A DNA stretch of 64,000 nt from NCBI RefSeq assembly GCF_002878395.1, contig NC_061121.1, positions 137,204,787 through 137,268,786 on the forward strand, written 5' to 3'. The notes under the pieces are model-generated. The model was not told where the DNA came from and searched no databases. It saw nothing but the letters and a program-made list of their open reading frames with translations. Made by a program: the position numbers and the translations under genes. Source of the stretch: Capsicum annuum (Eukaryota; Streptophyta; Magnoliopsida; Solanales; Solanaceae). Below, piece after piece: positions 21,236 through 33,778 of this stretch; position 1 is the stretch's first letter; each line of letters starts with the position of its first letter.

Positions 21236-24215
21236 TGATAACTCTAGTTTATTTTGGAGTAAAAATTACAAAAATAATATGACTCCTAAATTGGGAAGAT
21301 GAGCTCATTCCAACCACTTTTGACTTTATGCTTGGTGGATGTGATGAAAGTTGAACCACTGAGCTAATGACAAATTTTGAGGATGAGGTACAAAACCCTT
21401 ATATTTTGGAGTCTTTCATTTCAAAAGGGCCAAATGACATCCCGCACTTGAAAGACAAAAAGTTCAAAATCTGATGTTTAACTAGTGGTCTCTTTATGTT
21501 CTCACTGGTACCCAACGATCCTATTGAGAAGTTTGATGTGAAGCTGGGAAAAATTCAAGTCATCAAAGTGGCGAGAAATAATATGTATCATTATTGTGCC
21601 CTTACCTTTGTCCAAAGTTCCTCGATGATATATGGATCAAAATTTGGGCTGATGATTCAAATCATTTCAGTGGAGACATAAATGATATTCAAAATATGTC
21701 ATGTTGTGACTTTAACTAAAGCAATTTTTAGGAGGCAACCCAAGGAATTTTTCTTAATGTTTTCTAATTTTTTTATTCAATTTTCAGCTTGTTTTTGGGT
21801 GTTTGCAGGTGATATCATAAGTTGGAATGGGTATCTCAAGAATGAAACCCTGAATAAGCATATTGGATTTTCATTTTATCATTTTTCTCTCTTAAACAAG
21901 CTCACAAAGTATGATCCTTAGTTAAAGTGTCTTTAAAGATGAATAGTGTTCACATCCCATGTTTTTTTTGGTTTGATTTTACTTCATTTGAGCTTAATTT
22001 GGTTTAATGTGGTTTTTGGGATGAAAATTTTTGAATGTGCGCCTTGTTTCAAACTCAATTGCAAAAATTCTTGCTTTCATACTCTAGTGCACACTTTGTG
22101 TTCGACGAAACACCCACTTGTGGTTTGTTTGATTAATTGAGTGGTAAGTGATCTAATTGGGTTAGTATGATTACAAATGGTGTGTTTGGTGATAAATTTT
22201 AGCATTGAGCTTGCTCACATGTATTGTTATTCTATTTTTCAAGATCTCACCTTTCATGCACACCACATGTTTGTTAAAATATTGATAAGAGAGGAATGAC
22301 TTATGTTATTTTAAAGGTTGTTATGAACGTTCTTAGGGCGTTATATGATTATTTTTGGAGCATACCAATTGGTCTTAAATGGTGGATAACTGGTAAATTT
22401 TGATTGAAATTATTTATGATTGTTGTGTCCATGTTTTGATCGATTAATTTTCTTATCATAGCATCCTCGGGTGAAGTCTGAGTAACCCAAGAGGCATGAA
22501 TGTCTTCCTAGTCCTATGATAGATTAGGTGATTCCATTCTTAAGGGTATATAGTCTTTTGTGTTTCTATTGGTGCCATGAGTGTTTTATGACCTAATTGG
22601 GCGATATCTGATGTTATGAGGATAGAACCCCAGAAGTGTAATTATAATGTTGCCTTGCATTCACCTAGGTCTTTCTTTAATTGCTTAGGAAGATCCAAAG
22701 GTTCAAAAATACGTTGGAAATGTCATTGGCAAGAAATAGAATGATTATTAGAAAAACCAAAAAGATATTGTTTTCTGTTTAAAAGAGATCAAGGATGTTT
22801 TTGAGCTATCTTTTGAGTGATACCATTAAATTAAATTTTTGCCTCTCTCTTTATAAGGATAAGGCTTTTACTCAGGGTAACTTATGAAGCTCAAATTTCT
22901 CAAATTGGTTGGAGGTCTAACTTCTTGCTCTATGGGTACAATTCTATGTGTGGTGAGATTTTTGAAAAATTCTTGTACATATGAGTAGTCTAGAATTCGC
23001 CCCAAGTGTGTTAGAAGTGAAATTCTATGCAAACTTGGTTTTGAGGATGCTGGGACATTTTTGACCCATCAGATAGCCAAATTCCCACCTTAACATTATT
23101 TCCTGGTTAACCCATTTAATCCTTTTTACCCATATTTCATTCTTATTGTAATGATAAACATTCTATAACATCGAAACCCTTTTGGAAATCTCTCTTTAGG
23201 ATCTTAACCTCCTTTGATGCATGGCATGATCCAAAGCAATTAAATATAGGCGAAATCCTAAGTTTAAGGGGTTTGTATGGTTGGGAGAATAATGTAAGAG
23301 TTGTTTAAACTCTAAGTTTGGGGGGGCTAATGTGATTTGTCAAGATGAGCCAAGAAATGTGTACATAATGTTGTCAAATCATGCACTTAAGAGATAAGAT
23401 GCATACTTGAAGTAATAGTTGTATGGCCTAGACCAAAGAATATGCAGAGAAATGAGACAAATGGAGGATCTAGAAAGAGCTTAAAGTTAGAAAGTCTCTT
23501 GAAAAAGTCATAAAAATGGTGGCTTTAAATTGTTTGGTAAATGCTAATAAAAAAGGTAGAAAAATATGGGAAATGATTTGAAAGAGAAAAAGGTGGATAA
23601 TTTGAAATTTTTGAGGTAGAAGGGGTTGAGTGAATGCATTAAAGGAGTTCTCTTGGGGACTTGATCCATATATATTCCTCCTTGAACTGTAGACCTTCAT
23701 CTAGACCCATAAGACCTTGGAGATTCCAAACCAAGTAAGCCTACATTAGTGGCTAAAAACACAAAGGGCAAGCCTATGGTTCTACTCATAGTGCTTGAAT
23801 TTTATTGCGAGAGTGAGTGTGAATTCTTTCATTATTCGATCTCCTTTAGAAATTTCAATGTCTTTTGCGTGAGTATCTAACTCTTGCATATGAGTGGTAT
23901 AGATACTTTGGGGTAGAGAGTAAAGTTTTACTCTCAGTGTTGGTAAATGGGTGAAGTAAGTTGCATTGTGAAGATTGAGACAAACTTTGAATATTTTGTG
24001 TCTCCGCCTACAATGCTTTATTGATTTGGAAGGTTCATTTGATATAAACTTGCATCCTTGCTTCATAAATATGTGCCTATTGAAATATTTTGGCTTACTT
24101 GTTGCCATGACATGTTTGGAAAGTCTTTTTAGATCATTGTTAGCTTAAGCCTTTAGTATAGCTTTTCTTTGGGTGGAATTTAGTTAAAAACCACATCTTA
24201 TTGAATTATCCTCAT
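21236..24215 (+). other. Block B internal region without recognisable pol
   Basis: About 3 kb. 21290-21700 has broken frames (for example PTTFDFMLGGC-like and LVPNDPIEKFDVKLGKIQVI) with no RT, RNase H or integrase motif. 21708-21745 contains AAAGCAATTTTTAGGAGGCAACCCAAGG, a type of sequence I know from the end of the coding part in Tat-like elements, where a C-rich tract and splice-like TTTTCAG follow. 21780-24215 is AT-rich and non-coding; the minus frames at 23470-23700 and 23782-24108 have no domain. The absence of pol suggests a non-autonomous element. Confidence 0.5.
23311..23326 (+). other. Polypurine-tract-like sequence inside block B
   Basis: TCTAAGTTTGGGGGGG lies 0.93 kb before the true tract. 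It matches the AAGTTTGGGGG form that normally precedes LTRs of this clade better than the actual tract at 24240-24253 does, yet no LTR follows. Confidence 0.5.
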
Positions 24216-24239
24216 TTTCTTGAGGACAAAAAATAGTTT

Positions 24240-24253
24240 AAGTTTGTGGGTGT
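24240..24253 (+). other. Block B polypurine tract before the middle LTR
   Basis: AAGTTTGTGGGTGT follows GAGGACAAAAAATAGTTT and directly precedes the LTR start TGATAAGTC. This arrangement (GAGGACAA...AAGTTTGGGGGTGTTGATAAG) is typical of the clade. Confidence 0.7.
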
Positions 24254-25578
24254 TGATAAGTCATAAATTTGATAATTTACTAGCATATTTTAAGCCTAAA
24301 TTTTCATACTTTTCTATTGATTTGTTGCTAATTTCTTACTTAATGCCCGTTGGTGTAGGTAAAAGTTTGAATGGGAATATGATAAAGGAAACTTGATAAA
24401 AAAAAGCTGAGAAAAAGGTGAAAGAGAGGGAAGGTGAAAGAAAAAAGCCGAATGTTGGAAATCAGGAGCAAGAATCGACCCTCAATTACAGCAATCGCAT
24501 CCTAAGTGTCATGATAATGATCCGAGGTCAATTCAATCCTTGGAAATCACGAGGTGACCACCGCAATTGCAGGAGTTATGAACTCGGCCAAGTGATAGTG
24601 ATCATGATGAGGGGGAGGGATTTTTAAGGCAAAATTGGAATTTGCTTAAAAGCAAGGTGGCAATATTGTAATATTTGGAAAATGTGGAATTAGCGCTTAA
24701 ATAAGGGTTTTTAGCTCAATTTTCTTAATCTATCTTTTATTCAACCATGATCTATCTTCTAATTTTTAGGAAACACTACTGTACTCATCTTGGGTCAAGA
24801 ATCAATTAGAGTAATTCCAAAGTGAAGGATTGGCAATTGACATTGAAAATTTGTTGAAATATAAAGTTTAGGTTTGCATTCTCTTTGTCTTTCATAGATT
24901 AATTTGGTGGAAATTTGGTATTTCTATACTTTCTATCTTTATGAGTAGCTAATTCTCATCTTGGGGTTATGATTGATAGGCTGGGATTAGTGCTTGGGTG
25001 TTGTTTATTTATCTATCTAATTAGCTACATGTTGTCGCTTTTGCTTTTACCCCATATTTAAACTAAGAATTATGGGTGAAAATCCCAATTGTTTAAGATT
25101 CCATACTATCCTTGAAAGAGGGGTATTGGGGGAGGGGTATTTGCAAACTTTAAATTGAGTTAACTTGTGGCATGGCATCATCTTAGAAATAAAGGTGTTG
25201 TTTGAGTGAACTTATTTTATAGTGCATTCTTAGAAATAAGGGTGCTGATTTAGGTATTGGATTGTTTGTTTTTCCACATTCATGCAGTATTTGACAGAAC
25301 CCACAAATGAAATTTTGTGTTTTATTGAAATATTGATAGTAATAGCTATAAATCTAGCCAACCCTTGACTCTATCTCAATTTGAATAAACTCTCAATTCC
25401 CCGTGTATGAGTTCGCACCAAGAATGGTATGACCCCAATATTCGTTCCTAAATGATTACACTCTAATTATTCTTTGCGTCAAATTAGTACTCTAGAAGCC
25501 TAAAAATTTTTATATCTTTGAAAACTGTCAAAATCCCCAAAATATTTGGATCTTAGGTTTAAATTAAGTAAGTTCTTT
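24254..25578 (+). repeat. Block B middle LTR (direct), truncated at its 3' end
   Basis: It begins TGATAAGTCATAAATTTGAT and aligns with 19067 onward through AGTAAGTTCTTT at about 25578, where the LINE's T-rich end begins. The last ~130 bp of the LTR are missing. The position after a polypurine tract marks it as the 3' LTR of the internal region 20508-24253. Confidence 0.8.
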
Positions 25579-25783
25579 TATTTTAATTTTTTGGTAAATA
25601 AAGAATTTTATTTCACCAAGTAATATTTACATAGCTGGGCATAGCTGACCAACTGCCTTTTAAGGATCCGTAAACTAACAAAAATGTCGGCAAGATTCAC
25701 GCTACCATTCCTATGGAGTCTCTACTGTATGCTGTTAACAACAGAATAGCTATTCTAAGAATCTAAGAGAATCAAAAATTCAA

Positions 25784-27290
25784 CTAGTCAAGGCATAGAC
25801 TTAGCTGCGTCAAGTATGTTGTCCATTTCTTCCGCTGGCTTCCACGGATATGTATGTGCACAACTATCTCCTTGCAGACTCTATCAAGAATGAAGATTCC
25901 TTGCTGAAACCTAATTTGGTTTATTTCTCTCCATACAATACTGATAAACATAGAAAACATACAGTATAGGATAGCACCTTTCCCTGATTTTCCCTTTGCC
26001 CATCTAATAATCCAGTCTACTACTTGATGCCTGGTCCCTATGGCTTTATGAATTCCCATCCATAAAAGTAATCTGTACCATAGACCTCTTGTAATTGGAC
26101 AGTCAAAATACAAGTGATCATGTGTTTTTATAGTATTATGGAAGAATGCATAAGCCATATCAACATTAATCCCAAACTTTGCTAGTCGATCAGCTGTAGC
26201 CAATATTTGTAATAATGTAAGCCGTAGGATGAAATTGTGCCTCGGGTGGATACTTAAGTGAAGTACTACGATCTTCCAGGAAACTTTTGGCATATCAGGT
26301 AGCATGGCTAAGTACAACTTTTTGATGGAAAATATCCCTTCACAATCAGTTGACTTAGTCTTTCTTGAAGATTTCATTACAATCCAAGTGCTAGCTTGAT
26401 AGCCTTCCTTGATTCGATCACTTTTATCACAACCCAAGTAGCATTCCTTGGGCTGCAACAATCCTCCACTATAGTATCTTTGATATAGTAGGTATGTACC
26501 CATCTTATCCATATATTGTCAGCGTTTATAGCTAGGGCCCATAGTTGTTTTACAACAGCTGCTTTATTCCAGTAGCAAATATTAAGGATATTTTTCCCTC
26601 TTGCTGCCTTTGGCATACAAATCTTTTCCCAAGAGACTAATGCTTTTTTTTAAGGGCAAGTTTGAACTGTCCATAACAATATTCTACAGTGAGAGTTTAT
26701 GACCTTCATAATTTTCTTTAGGAGAATAAGATCTGAGCCCAATAAGTCTAAATGCAAAAAAATAAAAGATTTAATCAGCTGAGCATAAGACAGCTGTTTT
26801 GTTGACCATTATTTCATCCTTTCAAGAATTTTATCTATTAATGGGTAGCACTGGTCAATACTTAGTTTCCTGGAAGACAGGGGTACTCCTAAGTACTTGA
26901 AATGTAGGGATCCTGCAGTGTAGCCCAAAGTTTGCAATATATGTTGTTTCTCTGTGTTTTTGACACCTGACATATAAATGAAACTCTTGTCTTTGTTGGC
27001 TTGGAGTCTTGAAGCTATAGAAAACTTGTTTAAAGCTTGTTATAGTAGTGTTATGGATGCAGTGCTTGCTTTAGAGAACATTAATATCTCATCTACAAAG
27101 CAGATATGCACACGCCCAAGCTTTTTTCACCGAGGATGAAACTGGAAGTTGGGTTGTAAGGTGTCCAAGGCTAATTCTCTAAGTAAATACTCCATAGCAA
27201 TCAGAAAAAGGTAAGGTGACATAGGGTCACCTTGCCTTATTCCCCTTCTATCTTGAAAGGTTTAGTGCATCTACCATTTAACACTAGAGA
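25784..27290 (-). pseudogene. LINE ORF2, second half: RT fingers/palm end and reverse-transcriptase zinc-binding domain
   Basis: Minus strand. 27290-27170 reads YSLVLNGR..., then GIRQGDPMSPYLFLIAMEYL, the conserved RT motif of plant L1 elements. 27110-27080 has HICFVDEILMFSKAS where active enzymes have xADD, so the second catalytic Asp is Glu here. 26960-26860 has the LGVPLSSRKL motif. 26616-25784 holds two overlapping frames of the C-terminal part, with KAARGKNILNICYWNKAAV and the zf-RVT region (WKIVVLHLSIHPRHNFILRL, RLAKFGI, CPITRGLWYRLLLWMGI). ORF2 would nick DNA and copy the RNA. Frameshifts and the changed active site make it inactive. Confidence 0.85.
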
Positions 27291-27295
27291 ATAGG
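27291..27295. repeat. Target-site duplication of element C, left copy (ATAGG)
   Basis: ATAGG occurs directly before the LTR start TGTCACGACC and again at 35846-35850 directly after the LTR end GTGTTACA. Removing C plus one copy restores the LINE RT frame across the junction (ECVTIVAY followed by SLVLNG). Confidence 0.95.
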
Positions 27296-29362
27296 TGTCA
27301 CGACCTGAACCAGGGCCTAGCCGTGATGCGCATTTCAAACAATGGAGGCCCAAAACACCTCTATCTGTCTGGTAATCATGCACATATTTCATATGATCAA
27401 AGTGATGCGAAAGAATCACATTAATTTAGAAACATGGTCATAAATATGAGAAGAAACAATAACGTGGAAATAAATTTCCCCCAACATCAAGAAACCTCTA
27501 AACAACTGTCTGCGAGAAATCTCTAACCAATGACTGAGTCAAGTAACTGTGTATAAACTAGGATAAGGCCCCCAGTAGACCCCAAAACTAAATATAAGAT
27601 AAAAGGACGGCAGGACATAAGATCTTCCAAAACATAGAAGGCTTACCACTTGTCTCTGCAACTCTGTCTGAATGATCTACTGATTCTCTTGACCCCTAGA
27701 CTGGGCCTCTAAACCTGAGAGGTTAGAGAGGGAAGGGGATCAGCACAAATGTACCGGCACGCAGAGATTTCAAAACAAAACATAATATTTTTATATAATA
27801 TATTTGAGAGCCATTATAAAACAGTTTCATATCAAATCATTTGAAAATACATGGGCATAATGTAATTGTTTTCAATAACAATGAAATGCAACTGAGCTAA
27901 GTGGAATACCCAACATAATTTACACCAACTGTCAATACTCGGTTGCCACCGAGATTTGAGTATAAGTAAGGGAGAGACACACAAGACCACGTATCATGGT
28001 GTCTCGAACCAATGGTAGTGCCCAAGATCACTTAGCCCGGGCTCCTACCTATAATCCAAATTTTGGAATGACGTAAAGTCAAGTACTCAAGATCACTTAG
28101 TGTGGTACCGAATTCCCATGTTGGAAAACACAGTTTCCAATGATGAGCCCTTACACTAAAACGCCTTCTTCGGGCATCCACCTATCTCATGTAAAATCAA
28201 TGCATTAAAATTTAGTTCAAATCAATCATATGTCATACTCTGTAGGGTATTGTCATACCCGACTTGCAAGCCATCAATATCACACCATTCTTCTCATTCA
28301 ACCATTGTATTCAACATGAATAACCTTCTTATTTTCAAGTCAAAATCATATCAATTCTCAAAACATTTCATGTCATGCTCTTCAAGATGTTTTCAAACAA
28401 TTTACATCATATGAACATTTAAAACAAATTCACATCAAGAAAGGAAATTTCATATTATTCATCCTCTCAAGTAACATCTTTTCGGACTACAAGCATATAC
28501 ATATATCATATAGCAAATCACTTTTGGAGTAGGCCTAAAGTCCAAAACAATATTATAAAATCTTAAAAAACATAATCATATTCATAATTTCAAAACCTCC
28601 ATTTGAAAACATGCATTTTTAAAGCCCATGAGATTTTTGAGATAATCCCACGTACCTCGATTGCTACGAATATTAGGTTCTTCTTAAACCCTATGTTGAG
28701 AGGATTCCAAAAATGAAATTAGTTTCTAAAACCCATGGTTGAACTTGAGTTGCTTTGGTTTTTTTTTGAAACGCTGGAGAGAGTTTTTGAACAATTTTGA
28801 TGAATAAAGGTGTATTTTGGGGTCTTTGGGAACTGAATTTCGTGTTTGTGGCTAAATAAGGGTGGAAAAGGACCATTTTGCCCCCAAAAATGGAGTGTTT
28901 AAGTCACCTGAAACCTTTACATAGGTGGTGCCTATGCTATCTCCTACGTTTACATAGGCACCACCTATGCTATCGCCTATGTTTACATATGCGCTGCCTA
29001 CTACATTGAAAGGCCATAACTTCTTGCTTGGGTGCCAGATTTTAGCAAAATTTGTATCGTTGGAAAGATAACTGGAAGACCTATCATTTGAAACATAGTA
29101 GGCTATATAATTCAACATATACACATAGTTATAGTCGATAGAAGATAACATATATTACAACGTCCACTAAAACTTAATCGATTGAAATAGTTTCAACTCG
29201 TCCTTGAGTTGAAGGATCTCTATGGTCTAAATTAAAGCTTAATGGATTCACATACTACACAAATAATTTACATGCCATATTGGGATAGGATTTATGGCTT
29301 TGGGATCATCAACGCATCAAAATCGTGGTTTAAACTCTAGCCCAAAAATACGGGGTGTTACA
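27296..29362 (-). repeat. Element C 3' LTR
   Basis: On the plus strand it reads TGTCACGACCTGAACC to CGGGGTGTTACA. It aligns end to end with 33779-35845. In element orientation 29071-29011 holds the shared GGAAAG...GCCATAAC-complement block, 29004-28916 the 33-bp array and 28885-28861 a GGGCAAAATGG...TTTTCC block, followed by TTATTTAGCC as a possible weak TATA region. Confidence 0.95.
28916..29004. repeat. 33-bp tandem array with palindromic words in the C 3' LTR
   Basis: Units at 28916-28948, 28949-28981 and a partial one at 28982-29004 each begin TTTACATA. The core CATAGGC...GCCTATG is a palindrome around a 3-bp centre, seen best in the other LTR copy as CATAGGCACCGCCTATG. Confidence 0.9.
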
Positions 29363-29380
29363 TTATCTCCTCCTTGGGAC
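29363..29380 (-). other. Element C polypurine tract
   Basis: Read on the minus strand, CCAAGGAGGAGATAA directly precedes the LTR start TGTAACACC, and ATTTGAGGACGAATGG lies just upstream, as in other elements of this clade. Confidence 0.8.
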
Positions 29381-32300
29381 CATTCGTCCTCAAATGATGG
29401 GTAGGAACATATTGAAGCTTAGAGGTATGGAATAATATAGACATAAAATGTCCTCTAATAAAGAATACACTGATCTAAAATATGACCATATGGCTGGAAC
29501 TAATGATGTTTTAAATTCTTATACCAGACATGCATATCTGATGCATAGAATACACAACTGAAGCTACTCATAAGCTGAATTCTCATAATGAACATGCATA
29601 CCTGATGCATGGATTTGTTACTATGTTGTTCTCATGAACGTAGAACTGAATACACTGCTAAGCTGAACTTTTTCTATTAGACATACATTTCTAATACATG
29701 CATATCTGACTAAACTGACGTATGAACGTATGACTGAATACGCCATGATAACTGGTGCGGAGCTTGTAATAAGAATCTATGCATGCAACTGAATAAGGTA
29801 TCTCCCCCTTGGGATCCTATGTCCCTCTATGAATGCTCAATTCACTAAGATATTCAGGGAACTGAGGCGATGCACAGGGCACCTATGAATTGAATCATAA
29901 CTGAACCCCTGGAATCTGAATCTAATGCTTGATGAAGGAACTAATCTATACTCGCAATTACTAATATACTCTATCTTGGAATAGTAGATTGTCTGAGATT
30001 CTGGGTAGCATGAATAAGTGCAAAGATGAGAAAACAAGTCATGCGAATCTGACTGCTAAAATGTCTTTTGGCTATACAGACTGAATTATACTACACCCTC
30101 ATACTTCATACTTAACTGGAGTATTCTCTTCAACACTCTCTCTAAGGAAGTTCGTGCAGTAATCGGGAGCCACGGATCTTGGGTATGGATTACGCAAGAC
30201 ACCCACTAAGGAATCATCACAATGACACCACTCTGTAGTCCGAAATATAGACATATAACTCCTAAATTAGGATAGAATTACCAGACCTTTGGCAATACAA
30301 CTTCTTACTTTCAAGCTTAGAACACTTCTCGAATATCCCTTAACTATACTATTCCTATAAATATCATATTCATTCAATTCAGCTTAAAATTCTCATATGA
30401 GCAATTTTTTCTACTAGTGTCTAAAATAGCTTAATCCTTACTCCGCGATCAAGCCTAACTCTAAGTCACAAAAATAAAACATGCTACACCACGCTATTAT
30501 TTTGAACCATATGATGCCTCCTTCTATACCTCTTTTAAAGATCACATTCTAAGTATAACATGCCTTACCACTGCAATGACTACTCTGAACTCTTAATATG
30601 AAGTCGCTAATGCATATTTCGACCTTCCACTACAATCCCAAAACGTCACTCAAGACTAATTTATAACCACATGTTAACTTCAAGGCAAACACCCATAAAT
30701 ACATACTTCACATAGTTACTAAACTATTATCAATATAACTCCCACGCGGTACCCTATGACATACGCACACAAACTTTTTCACTAACCATCACATGTATCA
30801 TAAACTTGACCCCGAATCTTGGTTCATACTTATGACTTTATCTAAACAGGCATACTATGATCTTCCATCAACGAGAACATTTACATCATCAGCACTATCA
30901 ATATATAGGAAGGGTCACTAAAAGGTTAAAACGTAAGACCCTTAAGTGTGAAAAGATCTTTATACGGGACTGAGCATACTATAAAGAGTGAGTACATGCA
31001 CCATGAGTTGCATGACCTCAACTAGAGTTCATAAAATAAGGAATGTGATTCCGACTACTTGAATGAACTAGAACTCATTATCTTGGAACTGGAAGAGTAC
31101 AAGACTCTCTATCATATAGAGGAATCATGAACTACTATAACTGAACTGGATCATAAGTCTTGAATAAGCACCCGGATAACTGAAAAAATACTAAGGTAGG
31201 AATTGGTTGAGATTCACCCTCACTTTCTGATGTTTTAAATCATACTGCTTCACTACTAGAATCTGAGAGCCTTACTTGGTCACTCGTTCGATCATCTCCC
31301 CCTTAGCTTCAAGTCATTATCTAGAGTTTGGGAGATCCTTTACCAAATTCTAACTGAACTAGACTTACTACACTCTAGGTTCTGAAAAAAAAAATAACAA
31401 TACTTGCATATCATAGAACTTAGCCTGAATGACTACCTTCCGGGATACACTCTATCTTTCTCTAGCCACCAATAGTCATAGTATAATGCTTGCACACTTA
31501 TTCTATTGGTTCAACCTTCAAAAGTAAACCTTAGATGCTAACACTTAACATGGATATCACCAAGCCTTTGATGAACCATATCTCTTTTGACAGAGCCTAC
31601 CACTATTGTGACTTCAAATTTATATCCCTCTACTATGAGAATCAAGATCATCGCAAAAGGCCCAACACTATTAATCAAAACACCTTAACATGGCTATTTA
31701 GATCACCATATACCATCTAACTAGTGTTTTTCCAACTAGCAACTCAACGGTACCACTAGTCGTACACGACATGTAATAGTCTTAGAGAAATACCACAACT
31801 CCATATCTCCTTGGGCATATTTACCCACCATACCTACAACATTATACTTTATTACGAATCAACTTAAACTTAAGGAATTTCATACACCGTTCAAGCCTAT
31901 TAGATCACTTTCAATACCATATAACTAGTATCATTAACCAAGAAATCATCACATCCACCTTCATGAACTTCAATTGTTCAAACTTAATGTGTAGTGCTAA
32001 ACATGATTTTATAACCCAACCTTACGCATGATTCTTACTTGGAAAAATAAAAATTATGAAACACTAGTGCACTAGAACTTCATAACCGCAATAATCGATC
32101 ATAACCTAACGGTTTTCCTTATCATAAGTCATTGGCACGTACTATTTCAACACATCACGCCTACTAATTTAATCTCAAAAAATATACATCATTAATATCA
32201 TGCCACCATTTTTTTCACCACCATATTCTACACTTAAATTCAAACCTATAGTTTAGCATCAATCATCTACCACCAATGACGAGTGCAAAATAATATGCTA

Positions 32301-33605
32301 GTCCATAAAATTGACACATTCTATTCAAACACCTCAAAGCCCACTACATACCTTCTCACAAGTTGTACTAGTTTACAACTACCAATGAAAAAAAAGGTCA
32401 AGGGGTAAAGTCACATAATAGACATAATCAACTTTAATCTTATATTATAATCCCATATAATCTTTTCTACTTATACTGATTTCTCACCTCATACTTACTC
32501 CCGCAATCATACATTTAGAATACCTTCAAATTCCTCAAACAACCATGAGTCTATAATCATAACTTACTCGCTAATATAGCCATTTTCACATTCAAGCAAC
32601 CAACAAATCATCCTGACCAACAACTCCTTCTCTACCTTCTACTAATAACACACAAAGATGAATCATTTTATTACCAACTCTATCTCATGCAAAAAGATTT
32701 AGCTATACATATATTCAACTAACACAAGATCAACACGTTGACCAACAAGTTGTTAGTGAATCGAAATAGGCCTCACACGGCTTCACTAGACTTTGACTTT
32801 TTTTTTTGAACAAGAAAACTGGATGAATGACAAGTCAACTATGCTAGTGAATTGAAAGATCCCCACATGGCTTCACTAGACTTTAAATTTTTTTTTCAAA
32901 AACACCATGATAACAAGATTATATATTACAAGGGATAGAAAATTGACACATAATATTTAATGGTCTAAGAATATACATATTATTTTGTATAAATAAAAAT
33001 CTGAGTAAAACACTTCCTCCATGGACTACCATACCATCCACACACGCTGCTAGCTACCACATTGGTTTATCATTATAAAGGGGTAAATCATCCTTAAACA
33101 TCGATTATTCAACTGAAATATTCATTTACGCAAAATCATCCTCACTCTGACTTCTAACTTTGTGACTTTGCATCACCAACTTCTTGGTACAATATATCTA
33201 CCAATAGGTCATGAAAACAACACTTTAACTTATGATACTATTCGGGAGGAGATACAGTTACAATATTCTGCTATACTTTATTACTTTTAAAGCATGAGAC
33301 TGGCAACATAAGTTTTGAAAAGAACTGAATACACTAAATACTGTAGGATGAAAACCATGATTATATCAAAATCAGGATTCACACTAGAACCAACATACTC
33401 TAAAGAACTAACGGACTCTTCTCAAGTCCCTGCAAAAATCTTATATGATTCGATCAAAACAAACCACACCATTTAGACTCTAAACTTCTGTACTTGAATC
33501 GGCCCAATGATGAGATATGTCTAAATATGTTCGAGCAAGGAAAGAATTGGGATGACTGTTACTTTCGTATGGGCGATACCATAGCATGAATTTGAGTATG
33601 AAGGA
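29381..33605 (-). other. Element C internal region, non-coding
   Basis: About 4.2 kb, AT-rich, with no gag, protease, RT, RNase H or integrase motif on either strand. Frames at 29837-30037 and 31535-31720 are 61-66 codons and featureless. Short words built on ACTGAACT, CATGAACT and CTGATGCAT recur loosely between 29480 and 31200, giving a monotonous composition. A longer duplicated segment lies at 32741-32901. No promoter or host gene fragment is recognisable. Confidence 0.6.
32741..32901. repeat. Direct repeat of about 65 bp in the interior of element C
   Basis: 32741-32807 and 32827-32901 share AGTGAAT-GAAA, CCTCACACGGCTTCACTAGA or CCCCACATGGCTTCACTAGA, and a following CTTT-A-TTTTTTTTT run. 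They lie 86 bp apart start to start. Confidence 0.75.
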
Positions 33606-33778
33606 GGAATATTCTGACTCTATTTCACAAACTAGAACATTAAGAAAGAGAGATATTCCTAAACAACTTATAGCCTCCTACTTATAAGTATGGTGTTCTA
33701 CACACCCATAAATAAGACTCTACCCGATACGATTTTACAGACACCCTGGGACCATGAACCGTGCTTTGATACCAAGTT
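33606..33778 (-). other. Element C primer-binding site and conserved leader
   Basis: On the minus strand, directly after the 5' LTR end and a 3-nt gap, TTGGTATCAAAGCACGG (33775-33759) matches the initiator-Met tRNA primer site. The following 150 nt contain GTCTGTAAAATCGTATCG, GGTAGAGTC, GGGTGTGTAGAACACCATAC, TTATAAGTAGGAGGCTAT and TTTAGGAATATC, aligning nearly base by base with element A 41380-41535. Similarity ends near 33606. The segment may carry the signal for packaging into foreign particles. Confidence 0.8.

Noticed and set aside
24418..24627. 69-codon frame rich in Glu, Arg and Lys
   Set aside because: It lies in the middle LTR of block B, and the frame is absent from the other two LTR copies.
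25575..25615. T-rich run as the exact LINE tail with a target duplication
   Set aside because: The T-rich sequence fits a minus-strand 3' end, but no matching duplication was found at the other end, where an inverted LTR and a patch obscure the boundary.
28916..29004. Regular short repeats that might suggest a CRISPR array
   Set aside because: The units are contiguous without unique spacers, lie in an LTR of a plant-type retrotransposon, and have no cas genes nearby.
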